Assembly: GCF_051027545.1 (NCBI RefSeq)
Contig: NZ_CP194902.1
Span: 4,092,001 to 4,156,000 of the forward strand
Direction of reading: 5' to 3'
DNA from: Methylocaldum sp002005105
GTDB lineage: Bacteria > Pseudomonadota > Gammaproteobacteria > Methylococcales > Methylococcaceae
Length of the DNA: 64,000 nucleotides
This document shows, one piece after another, positions 42,754 through 50,548 of the stretch. Each line of letters starts with the position of its first letter. Position 1 is the stretch's first letter. Both the position numbers and the translations under genes were made by a program. Under the pieces are notes generated by a model. The model was not told the origin of the DNA, ran no database searches, and worked only from the letters and a program-made list of their open reading frames with translations.

Positions 42754-43412
42754 TTAGGCAGCTTCGCGGGTCGGCCCCAGCCGTTCTCGAAAACGGTCTC
42801 TTCCGCCGGGCGGCGCGTGTCCCAGCCTACCGTTTCCAGCAAGGGTTCCGGATAGAAGGCGTCCACATGCCCCAGGCAGAGCACCGCCACCGGCCGGGCG
42901 CCCTCCGGCAGATTCAGCAATTGGGCCAATTCGTCCGGTTCGAACAGCGAGACCCAGCCCATCCCCAGCCCTTCCGCGCGAGCGGCGAGCCACAGGTTCT
43001 GAATGGCGCAGGCGACCGAACACAAATCCATCTCCGGCAGCGTGCGCCGGCCCAGAATATAACGTTCGCGTCCCTCGGTCAGCGCTGCGACCAGCAGTTC
43101 GCCGCACTCCAGGATGCCTTCGAGCTTCAGGCGCCGCACCTCTTCCGCCCGCTCGCCGCAGGCCGCGGCGGTCTCTTCGCATTCCGCCCTTACCAAAGCA
43201 TGGATGGCGCGGCGAAGCGACGGATCGGTGATGCGTATGAATCGCCAGGGCTGCATGTAACCCACGGAGGGAGCGAAGCGAGCGGCTTCGAGCAGCCGCT
43301 GCAATACCGCCGGATCGATCGCGCCGGGGCGGAAATGGCGGGTGTCGCGCCGTTCCCGGATGACCCGGTAAATCGCGACACGGTCGTCGTCCGGGTAGCG
43401 ATGTTCCGTCAT
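42672..43412 (-). CDS. bluB: 5,6-dimethylbenzimidazole synthase
   Basis: Oxygen-dependent enzyme that turns reduced FMN into the lower ligand of B12, indicating aerobic growth. Start MTEHRYPDDDRV, 13 bp after cobO. Nitroreductase fold: RERRDTRHFRPGAIDPAVLQ, FAPSVGYMQPWRFI (flavin site), LCSVACAIQNLWLAARAEGLG and GMGWVSLFEP. The last 26 residues (from RVCEKRSERPEG on) are encoded by the MITE and replace a single native Pro. The core is intact, so the enzyme is probably still active. Confidence 0.93.
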   Translation of the reverse strand: MTEHRYPDDDRVAIYRVIRERRDTRHFRPGAIDPAVLQRLLEAARFAPSVGYMQPWRFIRITDPSLRRAIHALVRAECEETAAACGERAEEVRRLKLEGILECGELLVAALTEGRERYILGRRTLPEMDLCSVACAIQNLWLAARAEGLGMGWVSLFEPDELAQLLNLPEGARPVAVLCLGHVDAFYPEPLLETVGWDTRRPAEETVFENGWGRPAKLPKRVCEKRSERPEGKEPGAQKPECTSGT

Positions 43413-43425
43413 TGGTATTCCGTCA

Positions 43426-44031
43426 TTAGAGATCGATGCCGGCTTGCGCCCGCACGCCGGCCCCATAGGCATGCTTGACATCGCGCATCTCGGTCACGGT
43501 GTCCGCGGCGTCGATCAGCCCTTGCGGCGCGCCGCGCCCGGTAACCACCACGTGCTGCATGGGCGGGCGCGCAGCAAGATCCATCAGCACCCTCTCGATG
43601 TCCAGATAACCGTATTTCAGGGGATAGGTGAGTTCATCCAGAACCACGAGTCCATAACCCGGATCGGTGAGCATGGCGCGGGCTGTTTCCCAGCCTTCGC
43701 GGGCGACGGCGGTATCCCGTTCGAGGTCCTGCGTCTCCCAGGTAAAACCCTCGCCCAGCACCCGCCATTCCACGTCCGGTTGCCGCCGGAAGAAGGCCTC
43801 TTCCCCGGTATCCGAACGGCCCTTGATGAACTGGCACACGCCCACCTTCATGCCGTGCCCCAGAGCGCGGGCGACCATGCCGAACGCGGAAGAGGACTTG
43901 CCCTTGCCGTTGCCGGTGAGGACCAACAGCAGGCCCTTGTCCAGCGTGGCTAGTGCGATGGCGCTGTCGACGACCGCCTTCTTGCGCGCCATCCGCCGGC
44001 GGTGGCGTTCCTCTCGCGACGAATCCGACAT
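43426..44031 (-). CDS. cobO: Cob(I)alamin adenosyltransferase, CobO/BtuR family
   Basis: Transfers the adenosyl group of ATP to reduced corrinoids, the form needed by all later enzymes here. 201 residues. P-loop LTGNGKGKSSSAFG (residues 38-51), VGVCQFIKG and VVLDELTYPLKYGYLD are family signatures; ends with RDVKHAYGAGVRAQAGID. It lies 12 bp after btuM and 13 bp before bluB, so it acts directly on imported corrinoids. Confidence 0.96.
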   Translation of the reverse strand: MSDSSREERHRRRMARKKAVVDSAIALATLDKGLLLVLTGNGKGKSSSAFGMVARALGHGMKVGVCQFIKGRSDTGEEAFFRRQPDVEWRVLGEGFTWETQDLERDTAVAREGWETARAMLTDPGYGLVVLDELTYPLKYGYLDIERVLMDLAARPPMQHVVVTGRGAPQGLIDAADTVTEMRDVKHAYGAGVRAQAGIDL

Positions 44032-44043
44032 GGGGGACCTGCG

Positions 44044-44631
44044 TCAGTGCGCCTGACGTCCGTCGTCTTCAGCGGACCGCCCAGGTCTGGCCAAGCCGAA
44101 GGCCAGATGAACCAGGATTGCCGCCGTGATGTACAGCGCAATGCCTTCCAGCGCATGCGGGAAGTATCGGGCCAGCCGTGCGCCGAATTCGGCGAAGCTG
44201 GTTTCCTCAAAACGCCCGGAGAAGAAGTAAAAACCGCCGCTGGTCAGGAGTTCGCAGATTGCGGCACCGGTCACCAGAGCCAAGGCCAGCAACGGCAGGG
44301 TGGAGAACCGGAAATGGTAACGGCGCGCGTACCAGCGGCCCGCCAGCCACAATGCGGCGTAGGCCGGCAAAAGGAATCCGTAGGCCGGGCTGACGCAGAA
44401 ATCGCTGACGCCCAACCAAGTAATGGCCACGTAATCGCTGACCACAGCCAGCCCGAGCAAGGCCGGGAAAGCCCAGACCGAGCGCAGATAGAAACCGGCG
44501 AGGAAGAAGACCGCCCACGACGCGTCGGGCAAATGAGTGATGCTCGCGAAATGGTGGCTGCGGGTAGCGGCCATGAGTACGGCCAGCCCCAGGGCGATAG
44601 ACCAAACGTTCTTCGATGTCGTGTCATGCAT
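44044..44631 (-). CDS. btuM: BtuM-type vitamin B12 transporter (solitary ECF S-component-like)
   Basis: 195 residues, six hydrophobic helices. The sequence matches what is known of BtuM: LPDASWAVFFLAGFYLR (residues 34-50) and Cys79 in SDFCVSPAYGFLLPAYAALW. A Cys at about this position (Cys80 in the Thiobacillus denitrificans protein) coordinates cobalt and removes cyanide from cyanocobalamin. It would carry corrinoids over the inner membrane without an ABC transporter, which fits the absence of btuCD. It lies between the outer-membrane receptor and the adenosyltransferase. The family call rests on my reading of these motifs and on context. Confidence 0.8.
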   Translation of the reverse strand: MHDTTSKNVWSIALGLAVLMAATRSHHFASITHLPDASWAVFFLAGFYLRSVWAFPALLGLAVVSDYVAITWLGVSDFCVSPAYGFLLPAYAALWLAGRWYARRYHFRFSTLPLLALALVTGAAICELLTSGGFYFFSGRFEETSFAEFGARLARYFPHALEGIALYITAAILVHLAFGLARPGRSAEDDGRQAH

Positions 44632-44709
44632 GTCGGATCTCCATGGTTGTAGTTAGTTGTGCCGGGCGCTCATCCCCGACGAGGATGTCGTAAAAGTCGC
44701 TCCCGGAAT

Positions 44710-44842
44710 GTAGGGCGGGTTAGCCCTTCGACAGGCTCAGGACAGGCCCTTCGACTTAGCTCAGGACAGGCTCCCTCGCGTAACCCGCCGATCCCGGAAA
44801 ATAGCGGATTAAGGCAGGGTACCGCCTGATCCGCCCTACAAA
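44710..44842. repeat. Composite intergenic repeats between btuB and btuM
   Basis: GTAGGGCGGGTTAG...CGTAACCCGCC and GGCGGATTA/TAATCCGCC-type arms surround CCTTCGACAGGCTCAGGACAGGC palindromes like those in the 25-kb and 48-kb MITEs. They form stable hairpins within the operon transcript; non-coding. Confidence 0.65.
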
Positions 44843-44849
44843 GCTGAAA

Positions 44850-46709
44850 TTACAAGGCATCCGGCGCGTAGCGCACGGTCAGGAAGAAATTCAAGTCGTC
44901 CTGATAGAAAAAACGGGCAGTCTGATACTGCTTGTTCAACAGATTAGCCACCCGCCCCTCCAGAGACAAGCCCCGATACAGATCCACGCTGGCGCGCAGA
45001 TCGACCGTCACGTAACCCGCCAGCCGCTGGGTGTTGGCCACATCGTCGAAACGGCGGCCCTCGCCGTAAACGGTCGTTCCGACCCGAACCGGACCGACCG
45101 AGCGGTCCACGTCGAACCGGAACATGGTCTGCGCGCGGCGCGGCAGCCGATTGCCATTATTGGCTCCTTCGGACAGATTTTCGGGATCGATCAGGCTCAA
45201 ATTGGCCGCGATGTCGAAGCCCCACAGCCGAGTCGAGGCCTGGGCTTCGAGGCCGAGTATGCGCGCCCGGTCCAGGTTTTCGGCGAAGCAGCTCACCTGG
45301 CCGCACACGGTGGCGATCATGTCGTCGATCTCCGTGTGATAGCCGTTGAGCGCCCAGGCCACGTCCCAGTGCTGTCCGCTGATTCCGACTTCCCAGCTCT
45401 CCGAGGTTTCCGGCTCAAGCATCGGATTGCCGAAACCGGGGAAATAAAGTTCGTTGAAGGTGGGCGCCTTGAAGGCCTTGCCCCAGGACGCGCTCAGGCG
45501 AATGCCGTTGTCGAAGCCATAGCCCAAGGCCACATTGCCGGTGGGATAGACGCCGAACTGTTCGTTATCGTCGACGCGCGTACCCAATACCGCGTCGAAT
45601 CCGCCCAGGGTCAGCTGGTACTGGGCGAAACCGGCCTTGTCGTCGCGCGAATCCACGGCATAGTCGGTCGTGCTGTCGACCTGATCGTTGTAGTAGTCCA
45701 GCCCCAGAGTCAAAAGGTGCCCCTCGGCCAACGCGAAATCGTTCTGCCAGGTGACGTTGACCCGCTGAGTGTCGAAAGTGCTGCTGAACCGCCGATCCCT
45801 GAAGTTGTCCGACTCGTCCAGGGTGCGGCCTGCCCTGAGGCTCGTGGTCCAGAATTCGAACGGCGAATATTTCAGGCGGCCGCCCACCATTTGCTGCACG
45901 AAGGTCGAGCGGTTCTGCAAATTGCCGTCGAACTCGTTCTCGCCTTCCGCGTGCAACAGATTGCCCTCGATTTCCAGGCCGTTGTCGAAGCGGTAGCCGG
46001 CGCGAGCGCTGCCCGAAGTGTTGCGATAGCCGTCGTCGTCGGGCTGACGGGTGAAGCAGCCCCCGCCGCCCAAGCTGAAAGGCCGCCCGGCGCATGCGTT
46101 GAAGCCGCGCGTTTCCAAACGCGAACCGTTCAGGCTGTACCACGCCCGGTCGTTGCCCCCGGATACGCCGCCGGTAGCCTTGTACATCGAATGGCTGCCC
46201 GCGCCGAAACTCAGGTAAGGCTTGAAACCCTCGCCGCCCTTGCGGGTGAAGATCTGGATCACCCCGCCGATCGCCTCCGAACCGTACAGGCTGGAGCGCG
46301 GCCCACGGACGATCTCGATGCGTTCGATCTGGTCGATGGGGATGTCCTGGAAGGCCGTGATTCCGGTAGTGGCCGATCCGGCGCGGACGCCGTCTATCAG
46401 TACCAGCACATGACCGGATTCGGTTCCGCGCAGGAACACCGAAGTGGACTTTCCCAGACCGCCGTTGTTGGCGATCGACAGGCCGGGCACGCCACGCAGG
46501 ACCTCCTGCACGGACTGCGCCTGCCGGCGCTCGATTTCGTCGCGGTCGATGACGGTGACCGAGGCCAGCGATTCCTCGACGCTCCGCTCCGTTCGAGTGG
46601 CGGTAACGGTAACGGTTTCGAGCCGGGAAAGATAGGCATCGTCGGCACGGACCGACGGCAGACAAAAAAACAGCAATGCCGCCTCTAGGCAGCGGTTTTC
46701 GATTTTCAT
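44850..46709 (-). CDS. btuB: TonB-dependent vitamin B12 outer-membrane receptor
   Basis: About 619 residues from the ATG giving MKIENRCLEAALLFF, with a signal peptide (cleavage near VRADD). Ton box region ETVTVTATRTE, plug domain with QSVQEVLRGVPGLSI, SVFLRGTESGHVLVLIDGVR and RIEIVRGPRSSLYGSEAIGG (each typical of BtuB), then a 22-strand barrel ending in a beta strand. High-affinity, TonB-driven corrinoid uptake. First gene behind the B12 riboswitch. Confidence 0.95.
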   Translation of the reverse strand: MKIENRCLEAALLFFCLPSVRADDAYLSRLETVTVTATRTERSVEESLASVTVIDRDEIERRQAQSVQEVLRGVPGLSIANNGGLGKSTSVFLRGTESGHVLVLIDGVRAGSATTGITAFQDIPIDQIERIEIVRGPRSSLYGSEAIGGVIQIFTRKGGEGFKPYLSFGAGSHSMYKATGGVSGGNDRAWYSLNGSRLETRGFNACAGRPFSLGGGGCFTRQPDDDGYRNTSGSARAGYRFDNGLEIEGNLLHAEGENEFDGNLQNRSTFVQQMVGGRLKYSPFEFWTTSLRAGRTLDESDNFRDRRFSSTFDTQRVNVTWQNDFALAEGHLLTLGLDYYNDQVDSTTDYAVDSRDDKAGFAQYQLTLGGFDAVLGTRVDDNEQFGVYPTGNVALGYGFDNGIRLSASWGKAFKAPTFNELYFPGFGNPMLEPETSESWEVGISGQHWDVAWALNGYHTEIDDMIATVCGQVSCFAENLDRARILGLEAQASTRLWGFDIAANLSLIDPENLSEGANNGNRLPRRAQTMFRFDVDRSVGPVRVGTTVYGEGRRFDDVANTQRLAGYVTVDLRASVDLYRGLSLEGRVANLLNKQYQTARFFYQDDLNFFLTVRYAPDAL

Positions 46710-46784
46710 GTTCGATGACTTCCCCCGAGCACACCCGCGCGGGATAGGATTGCGCAAAGCACACGGAGGAAGCCGCGGACGCAT

Positions 46785-46967
46785 TAGTCCGGGAGGCCGA
46801 TCGAACGACCGGAGGCTTGCCCTGCGGGGTGAAATACAAGGATGTATTTCTACAGGATTTACCGGAAGCGCTTAGAGTTCCCCCTCCCGTCTGGAGAAGG
46901 AGCTGAATGCATAAGTCCTGTCCTAGGTAAAGGCCATCCAGGCGTCGCCCTCCGCGATGCCGACCTG
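46785..46967. other. Leader between riboswitch and btuB, with a repeat fragment
   Basis: No gene. On the minus strand the sequence next to the riboswitch can fold CCAGG...CCTGG (46937-46968), a possible expression-platform hairpin. At about 46875-46925 lies CTGGAGAAGG...GCATAAGTCCTG, resembling one end of the 14-kb repeat. Confidence 0.45.
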
Positions 46968-47178
46968 GCTTCAGGCCGGTCTCCGGGCTCGCGAGCGGGG
47001 GTCCTCCCCGGAACAGCGCCTTCCCGCGCTCTAAAAGCGCAGTGGCATTGTGCTGTTCCTCAACTCGCTTACCGTTGCGGGGGCAGCGCCGGCCTTGTTC
47101 CTCATGAGTCAGGAACGCACCGGCTTCCCGTTTAATCCCGGCCGTAGAGCTCGCCGGGACACCTGAAGCGGTCGGCAG
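46968..47178 (-). ncRNA. Cobalamin (AdoCbl) riboswitch
   Basis: On the minus strand, in order: CAGGTGTCCCGGC, GGATTAAACGGGAAGCCGGT, the highly conserved GCTGCCCCCGCAACGGTAAG (complement of about 47066-47086), the B12 box GCCACTG (47040-47046 complement), GCGGGAAGGCGC, and AGCCCGGAGACCGGCCT at the 3-prime side. All are signature blocks of the class. It lies 259 bp before btuB and should lower expression of the whole operon when adenosylcobalamin is plentiful. Confidence 0.95.
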
Positions 47179-47300
47179 GTTAATCGATGGACGGGAAGGC
47201 GTCAATAAAAAGTGAATGGCATAACAATCGGCACACGGCAGGGTGTCGCAAAAGTAAGCCGGGACAACGAAGGAATCCCAGAAATCCATCTGGTGTGCTG

Positions 47301-47406
47301 GTTCCCGAACTCCCGTTTGGGAACCCGTCTTGAGAAGCTCCTGCTTCTCAGCGCGCGTCCGGTTTCGGGAAGCCAGAGCTTCCCGATATAGCTCCCAAGC
47401 GGGAGC
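47301..47406. repeat. Array of four different small hairpins
   Basis: GTTCCC-(12)-GGGAAC (47301-47324), GAGAAG-CTCCTG-CTTCTC (47332-47349), CGGGAAGC-CAGA-GCTTCCCG (47366-47385) and GCTCCC-AAGC-GGGAGC (47391-47406). They are spaced by 7-16 nt between riboswitch and nuclease gene. They have no coding sense; a frame on minus across them (47202-47408) is an artefact of the repeat. Confidence 0.75.
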
Positions 47407-47447
47407 ATGGGAGCTGACGAAATATAATGAGCCGCACCGTGGACGCC

Positions 47448-48242
47448 CTACCCCTTGTCGCACCCGATCGGTACTACCCATGACCCTTTCGGCTTCGTGG
47501 TCCGTGCGTCGCCGGCAACCGGCAATTTCTCTCGGGTCAGGCGTTCGACATCGGCAACGGTCACGAGATAGCGGTCGAGTTCCTTTTCGACCGCATCCTT
47601 CGTGTTCGGCACGATCCACGCGATAGCCCGGCCGTCCCCGCGCACGATCACCTTCCAAAAAGCGTCCGGCGTTTTCACGCCGTGAGATTTCACGAAATAG
47701 TCGTCGGCGGGATTGTGTCCCCAGATCACCCCGCCGATCACCAATAGCTCGTCGATATCCCGATAGCACTCGACGATTTCCTCGGTGAGCTTCCATGCAC
47801 CGCGATTCATCTGGGAAGTCTGCGGCAGGATATTGGTCATGAAGTTGCTCTGCCGGATCGCCACCGCCGAAGCATCGAGATGGTTGGCCGGAACCTGGTG
47901 CCCGCGGTCGTAGCCGTGGCCGTAACCCTTCGCGCTGGTTTGCTGGCATTCCTTCGGCACGTAGGGATCAATCTTGAAGTGGTCGGCGCGAGGCTCGCTG
48001 CCGTCGTCGCGCTGGGCGTTGTAGCGGAATTTCACCGCGCCGCGCTTCTCGCAGTCGATCCATACCGTGAAGCCTTCGTAGTCGAGGCGGAGCAGGTTTC
48101 CTTCGCGGTGAATCTCGGTCGGCGGGACGGCCGTCTTATCGGCGCGCAACGCCGGGTACGCAGGGACGCCGCCACGGGGAACACCGGTACAAGCGGCAAG
48201 CACCGCGGAGAAGATCAGGGGCAGTAAAGCAAGACGTCTCAT
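47448..48242 (-). CDS. DNA/RNA non-specific endonuclease, secreted lipoprotein
   Basis: About 264 residues from the ATG giving MRRLALLPLIFSAVLAAC, a lipoprotein signal with Cys at about residue 18; the open frame upstream is repeat sequence. The beta-beta-alpha metal nuclease core has YDRGHQVPANH (catalytic His of the DRGH motif) and the later FMTNILPQTSQMNRGAW (part) with the metal-binding Asn. It would degrade nucleic acids outside the cytoplasm, for nutrition or DNA processing. No immunity gene is adjacent. Confidence 0.92.
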   Translation of the reverse strand: MRRLALLPLIFSAVLAACTGVPRGGVPAYPALRADKTAVPPTEIHREGNLLRLDYEGFTVWIDCEKRGAVKFRYNAQRDDGSEPRADHFKIDPYVPKECQQTSAKGYGHGYDRGHQVPANHLDASAVAIRQSNFMTNILPQTSQMNRGAWKLTEEIVECYRDIDELLVIGGVIWGHNPADDYFVKSHGVKTPDAFWKVIVRGDGRAIAWIVPNTKDAVEKELDRYLVTVADVERLTREKLPVAGDARTTKPKGSWVVPIGCDKG

Positions 48243-48312
48243 GGCTCGGAACAAAAAAGCGCGGAGTCTATCAAAACCGCGTGGAACGATCGAACCTTCT
48301 TGGAAAGGGCCG

Positions 48313-48471
48313 TTAAGGAAGCTCCGAACAAGCGGATTCCGTTCATACCCCTTCGACAGGCTCAGGAGAGCCTTCGACAAGCCTATCCTGAGCCTGCCGA
48401 AGGGCCTGTCCTGAGCCCTTCGACTTCACTCAGGACAGGCCTGTCGAAGGACTTAATCAGAGCTTCTTTAA
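48313..48471. repeat. 159-bp MITE-like element, copy 2
   Basis: The ends TTAAGGAAGCTCCGAACAAG and the complement of CTTAATCAGAGCTTCTTTAA match the element at 25040-25205. The first 70 bp are nearly identical between copies; the inner CCTTCGACAGGCTCAGGA palindromes vary in number. Confidence 0.8.
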
Positions 48472-48547
48472 CGGCTTAGACACGCCCTACCGGGCATTGA
48501 CAGCCGCGGCGAAAATTGTGATCTTTTCAAGGAACCGATCGACCGGC

Positions 48548-48622
48548 GGGCGGTTAGCTCAGCGGGAGAGCACTGCCTTCACACGGCAGGGGTCGCAGGT
48601 TCGAACCCTGCACCGCCCACCA
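48548..48622 (+). tRNA. tRNA-Val (anticodon CAC)
   Basis: A 75-nt cloverleaf including an encoded CCA. Acceptor stem GGGCGGT/ACCGCCC, D-arm AGCTC-AGCGGGA-GAGC, anticodon stem CTGCC/GGCAG with loop TTCACAC (anticodon CAC), T-arm GCAGG-TTCGAAC-CCTGC. A region of small unknown genes follows. I could not find a repeated copy of its 3-prime end that would mark an attachment site. Confidence 0.95.
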
Positions 48623-48756
48623 TAGATTCAATAACTTAGATCAGATTCCCGGTACTCGGCAGGGGTGAGCACTCAAATCCACTTCTAAAGACCCCTGCTT
48701 CCCAGGCTCCAAAAATGCCACGGTGACGACCATTTGATTTCGCCACGGCAACAAAA

Positions 48757-48783
48757 AACCCGGCCGCTTTCGCGAACCGGGTT
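48757..48783 (-). terminator. Rho-independent terminator for the minus-strand small genes
   Basis: On minus: AACCCGG, a 13-nt loop, CCGGGTT, followed by a run of T (GGGTTTTTTG). It lies 21 bp after the stop of the gene at 48804. It makes the frame at 48641-48823 that crosses it unlikely. Confidence 0.8.
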
Positions 48784-48803
48784 GTCGCTCGAAGGTTTCC
48801 CGT

Positions 48804-48998
48804 TCAGGATCGGCAAGCGGCAAGCTCCCGCTCAGAATCCCGGAGTTCCTTAATCAGTTCGCCGGCCTTTTGGACTCGCTGCGCGATGTCGCGGATTACG
48901 TAATAAAGTCCGCTAATCGCTGGCGCGTACTCGATTAAAGCGGGGTTACCCCAGGCGCCGATGATTCGATCAATCGTCGGCGGGTTTTGGCGTATCAC
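48804..48998 (-). CDS. Small hypothetical protein of the tRNA-Val island
   Basis: 64 residues, GTG start, reading MIRQNPPTIDRIIGAWGNPA; the second half is a charged helix (VQKAGELIKELRDSERELAA). It has no known family, but the composition is coding-like and a terminator follows. A second short frame (48970-49059, ending LESIKELLRDTPKPADD) overlaps its start and also looks coding, so the exact gene boundaries here are uncertain. Confidence 0.4.
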   Translation of the reverse strand: MIRQNPPTIDRIIGAWGNPALIEYAPAISGLYYVIRDIAQRVQKAGELIKELRDSERELAACRS

Positions 48999-49073
48999 GC
49001 AAAAGCTCTTTTATGCTCTCCAGGAAATCAGCGGATTCCAACAACCTGTTTCGCGCCACTCCAACGATTTCCG

Positions 49074-49235
49074 CTAGCCCGTGCCCCTTTCAACGTCTGG
49101 CAAATCCATGGTTCGCTCAGCCTCAGCGTGTGCAACATAATCGTCTATTGCAGCACCGACAACGGCCAGCATGGTACTTGTCATGACCAGCGTGTGCGCC
49201 ACGGCTTGGCATTCGGATTTGAGCGATGCTTTCAT
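49074..49235 (-). CDS. 53-residue hypothetical protein of the island
   Basis: Begins MKASLKSECQAVAHTLVMTS behind a strong AAGGGGG site 5 nt before the ATG. It has a moderately hydrophobic centre (TSTMLAVVGAAIDDYV) and a charged C-terminus. No family known. It lies 11 bp after the next gene upstream on minus, so they are probably one transcript. Confidence 0.55.
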   Translation of the reverse strand: MKASLKSECQAVAHTLVMTSTMLAVVGAAIDDYVAHAEAERTMDLPDVERGTG

Positions 49236-49246
49236 GAGTTCCCCCT

Positions 49247-49462
49247 TCAATCTGATCCCACCGGTTCGAATATCAGCTTTTCGGCCCGCTCGATCCGGGA
49301 ATCGACTTCATCGAGCAGCTTGTTTGCTCCGAAAACCGTTGTCTGCGTCCAGCCGTCGGACGCTGCAACTGCCGATCGCAACAAATCGAGCATGGCCCGC
49401 GCCTCTTCCAGCGCATCAGCCGTGCTTGCGGGGTCGTGGGTGGTGTGGGATTCGTTTGACAT
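49247..49462 (-). CDS. Small hypothetical protein of the island (71 residues)
   Basis: Start at MSNESHTTHDPASTADALEE, with GGAG 9 nt before. An acidic, helical protein (LEEARAMLDLLRSAVAAS, NKLLDEVDSRIERAEKLIF) with no known family. Small proteins of this kind are common in phage- or plasmid-derived regions. Confidence 0.55.
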   Translation of the reverse strand: MSNESHTTHDPASTADALEEARAMLDLLRSAVAASDGWTQTTVFGANKLLDEVDSRIERAEKLIFEPVGSD

Positions 49463-49923
49463 GGTGAATTGCTCCAGTTGAACGAGCGCCACCAGAATGA
49501 GGGTGGCACGGCCTCAACTACAGCACACAGACTGCTCGGCTTATTCGTCCGGTTTCCCGGCTTATCTCACCGTATCGACCGCACCATAAATCGGTGCTCG
49601 CCTTTCGCAAGGCGCAAAAAAACCGCAAGGCTTACGGGTTCGGGGTCCGCTTTCTGTTTAGTAGTGCGTCCAGCAGACGCCGGGCGGGTCGGGGGAGTCA
49701 AGGTCCGCTGAAAAGACCTTTGAAATCAACAAACGTCGGTAAGATCGGCGGTCGCATCGAGCATCCACCCGAGCTGCGCCGCGAAAAGCGCGCGCCACGC
49801 TTTGCGGTCCACTCCTACGAACATGCGCGGGCGATGATGACTCAGGACATGTAGGACCTATACGACGTATAGGTCCTAGTTCACTGTTCCGTCAAGAAGT
49901 TGATGGTCAGCTCGGACCGCTGG
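49463..49923. other. 461-bp gap with a perfect 12-bp hairpin
   Basis: No convincing gene. TAGGACCTATAC-GAC-GTATAGGTCCTA at 49852-49878 is a perfect inverted repeat, 45 bp after the stop of the next minus-strand gene. It may end or stabilise that transcript, although no T run follows. Confidence 0.6.
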
Positions 49924-50343
49924 TTAATCCGACTTCCAGGTGATCTGCGTGATGGCGTTCATGTCCTCGAATTTGTCGTCGTGGCACGACGGGGTCGAAC
50001 TCGTCAGCGACAACGTGTGCGTGTCCTGCGACGTGACGAAGCTCATGTGGAGACTCCCTGACCCCATTCCCTTTGGCCCCTGGCCGAAGACATAAATGGC
50101 CGACTTGCGGGCGATCCCGTCGAAGTACTGGTAAACGATCGACATGACACACGCCCCGTTGTTGCCAACGATGATCTGGGACAGGTCGGTGGTGCCGTTG
50201 ATCGACACCTGTGAGCCGTTGGGGTCGCCCAACGGCAGATTGCCGTAGGCCGTGCCCGACGTTTTCCCCGCGTCACTTGTGGTGAACTCGTACACCTGCG
50301 TGTTGATGGAACCACATCCTGTCGGATTGGTGTTGCTGCTCAT
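49924..50343 (-). CDS. Unknown beta-rich protein of the island (139 residues)
   Basis: Start at MSSNTNPTGCGSINTQVYEF, 8 nt after AAGGAGA; the frame opens 8 codons earlier with a Lys/Arg run. The chain is rich in Ser, Thr, Gly and Asn with alternating beta-type segments (QIIVGNNGACVMSIVYQYFD, SAIYVFGQGPKGMGSGSLHM) and three Cys. There is no signal peptide or membrane helix. I do not recognise the family; the composition resembles small extracellular or coat-like beta proteins, which is only an impression. Confidence 0.6.
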   Translation of the reverse strand: MSSNTNPTGCGSINTQVYEFTTSDAGKTSGTAYGNLPLGDPNGSQVSINGTTDLSQIIVGNNGACVMSIVYQYFDGIARKSAIYVFGQGPKGMGSGSLHMSFVTSQDTHTLSLTSSTPSCHDDKFEDMNAITQITWKSD

Positions 50344-50482
50344 GGTCATTCTCCTTTTCTTTTTCATAGATCCCGCCCGTCACCTTAGCCGGGCTACCGC
50401 TTGCAATTTATCACCCAACGGAGGGAGCGGTCCTTTCAGCCTAGGCCAGAATCGGTGGAATGCAAGGTTCGGCACGGTTGAA

Positions 50483-50536
50483 TGATTCCGTGACAGAATC
50501 AAATGGTCGGGATAGACTGATTCCGTCACGAAATCA
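50483..50536. promoter_or_regulatory. Pair of near-palindromic operator-like sites
   Basis: TGATTCCGTGACAGAATCA (50483-50501) and TGATTCCGTCACGAAATCA (50518-50536) share a 5-prime half TGATTCCGT and are each close to palindromic, centre-to-centre 35 bp. They lie 13 bp before a small DNA-binding-type gene, as expected for autoregulation. Confidence 0.6.
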
Positions 50537-50548
50537 CAAGGTACGAAC

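Noticed and set aside
47202..47408. 68-codon frame on minus
   Set aside because: It is encoded almost wholly by the four-hairpin array.
45565..47949. 794-codon open frame on minus through btuB, riboswitch and nuclease region
   Set aside because: It is a shadow frame in GC-rich DNA; it crosses the riboswitch and has an Arg/Gly-rich nonsense composition.
48641..48823. 60-codon frame on minus after tRNA-Val
   Set aside because: It spans the Rho-independent terminator at 48757-48783 and overlaps the better-supported gene at 48804.
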